A stretch of 64,000 nucleotides of DNA from GCA-2720975 sp964467985. GTDB lineage: Bacteria; Planctomycetota; UBA1135; GCA-002686595. The notes beneath the pieces were generated by a model that saw only the letters and a program-made list of their open reading frames with translations, was not told where the DNA came from and did no database searches. Positions 63,935 to 64,000 of this stretch are shown in pieces. The stretch lies in contig CAYXTP010000009.1 in NCBI GenBank assembly GCA_964467985.1, forward strand, positions 1 to 64,000. Direction: 5' to 3'. The stretch's first letter is position 1, and every line of letters begins with the position of its first letter. Made by a program: the position numbers and the translations under genes.

Positions 63935-64000
63935 GTGGCACGCATCGAACCCGAACCCTCCGATTTCGACCCCGACAGCTTCGACGAGCAGGCGCGTGAG
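63935..64000 (+). CDS. Possible start of a gene cut by the window edge
   Basis: From GTG 63935 an open frame reads VARIEPEPSDFDPDSFDEQA to the last base of the window. It is acidic and short (22 codons), with no homology that I can see. It may be the N-terminus of a gene downstream of clpC. Confidence 0.3.
   Translation, partial: MARIEPEPSDFDPDSFDEQARE

Overview
The window is a high-GC, gene-dense piece of bacterial chromosome. It looks like a free-living, probably marine or aquatic member of the Planctomycetota, near the uncultured Poly30-like lineages. Pointers are three sulfatases, a Tat-exported Gfo/Idh/MocA oxidoreductase, a CotH/DUF4956/VTC cluster, FG-GAP, HAF and BNR repeat proteins, and three secreted proteins ending in the same Cys-rich C-terminal domain. 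Two runs of exactly 100 N (24672-24771, 30681-30780) and a 55-bp duplication around the first show a scaffolded short-read assembly, probably from a metagenome.

Layout. 1-8.8 kb: a secreted C-type-lectin-like protein, a small membrane protein, an aldose 1-epimerase, a PhyH dioxygenase, a MATE-like flippase, a divergent enolase-superfamily / ornithine-cyclodeaminase-family pair that fits hydroxyproline or betaine catabolism, and a Tat-secreted oxidoreductase. 8.8-18.5 kb: a BNR (Asp-box) protein, an SGNH hydrolase, the CotH-DUF4956-VTC operon, a HAF-repeat secreted protein and a winged-helix-like protein. 18.6-24.7 kb: a minor-pilin operon whose second gene carries an in-frame amber codon, a heavy-metal-associated selenoprotein candidate, a reprolysin-like protease and a small membrane protein. 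24.9-33.1 kb: a DUF455/ATP-grasp pair, an M28 peptidase, an AhpD-family selenoprotein candidate, a MacAB-like export operon interrupted by a gap, and a DsbA/FrnE-like protein. 33.1-44.2 kb: a sulfatase, a thioredoxin-like selenoprotein lipoprotein candidate, an NhaP antiporter, a second sulfatase, a secreted unknown, an STT3-like oligosaccharyltransferase coupled to a YejM/PbgA-like protein, and tRNA-Ser(GCU). 44.2-57.4 kb: a lipoprotein RidA, a 14-repeat FG-GAP protein, an aryl-sulfotransferase-like protein, a coupled serine hydrolase and large ASH-domain protein, a third sulfatase, a methyltransferase and an esterase. 57.5-64 kb: a PEGA lipoprotein, MurD, a ClpN-like protein, McsA and ClpC in one co-directional block.

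The main discovery is three genes interrupted by a single in-frame UGA exactly where a redox or metal-binding cysteine belongs: an AhpD/CMD protein with CxxU (28034-28582), an HMA-domain protein with UxxxC (21883-22275) and a thioredoxin-like lipoprotein with UxxC (34824-35201). Each has a hairpin just downstream whose apical loop carries a G in its first two positions, at the spacing of bacterial SECIS elements. The AhpD hairpin has the same GGUCU loop at the same 18-nt distance as E. coli fdhF. Ordinary annotation would truncate or miss all three. No selA, selB, selC or selD lies in the window, so Sec decoding is predicted for the genome and not shown here.
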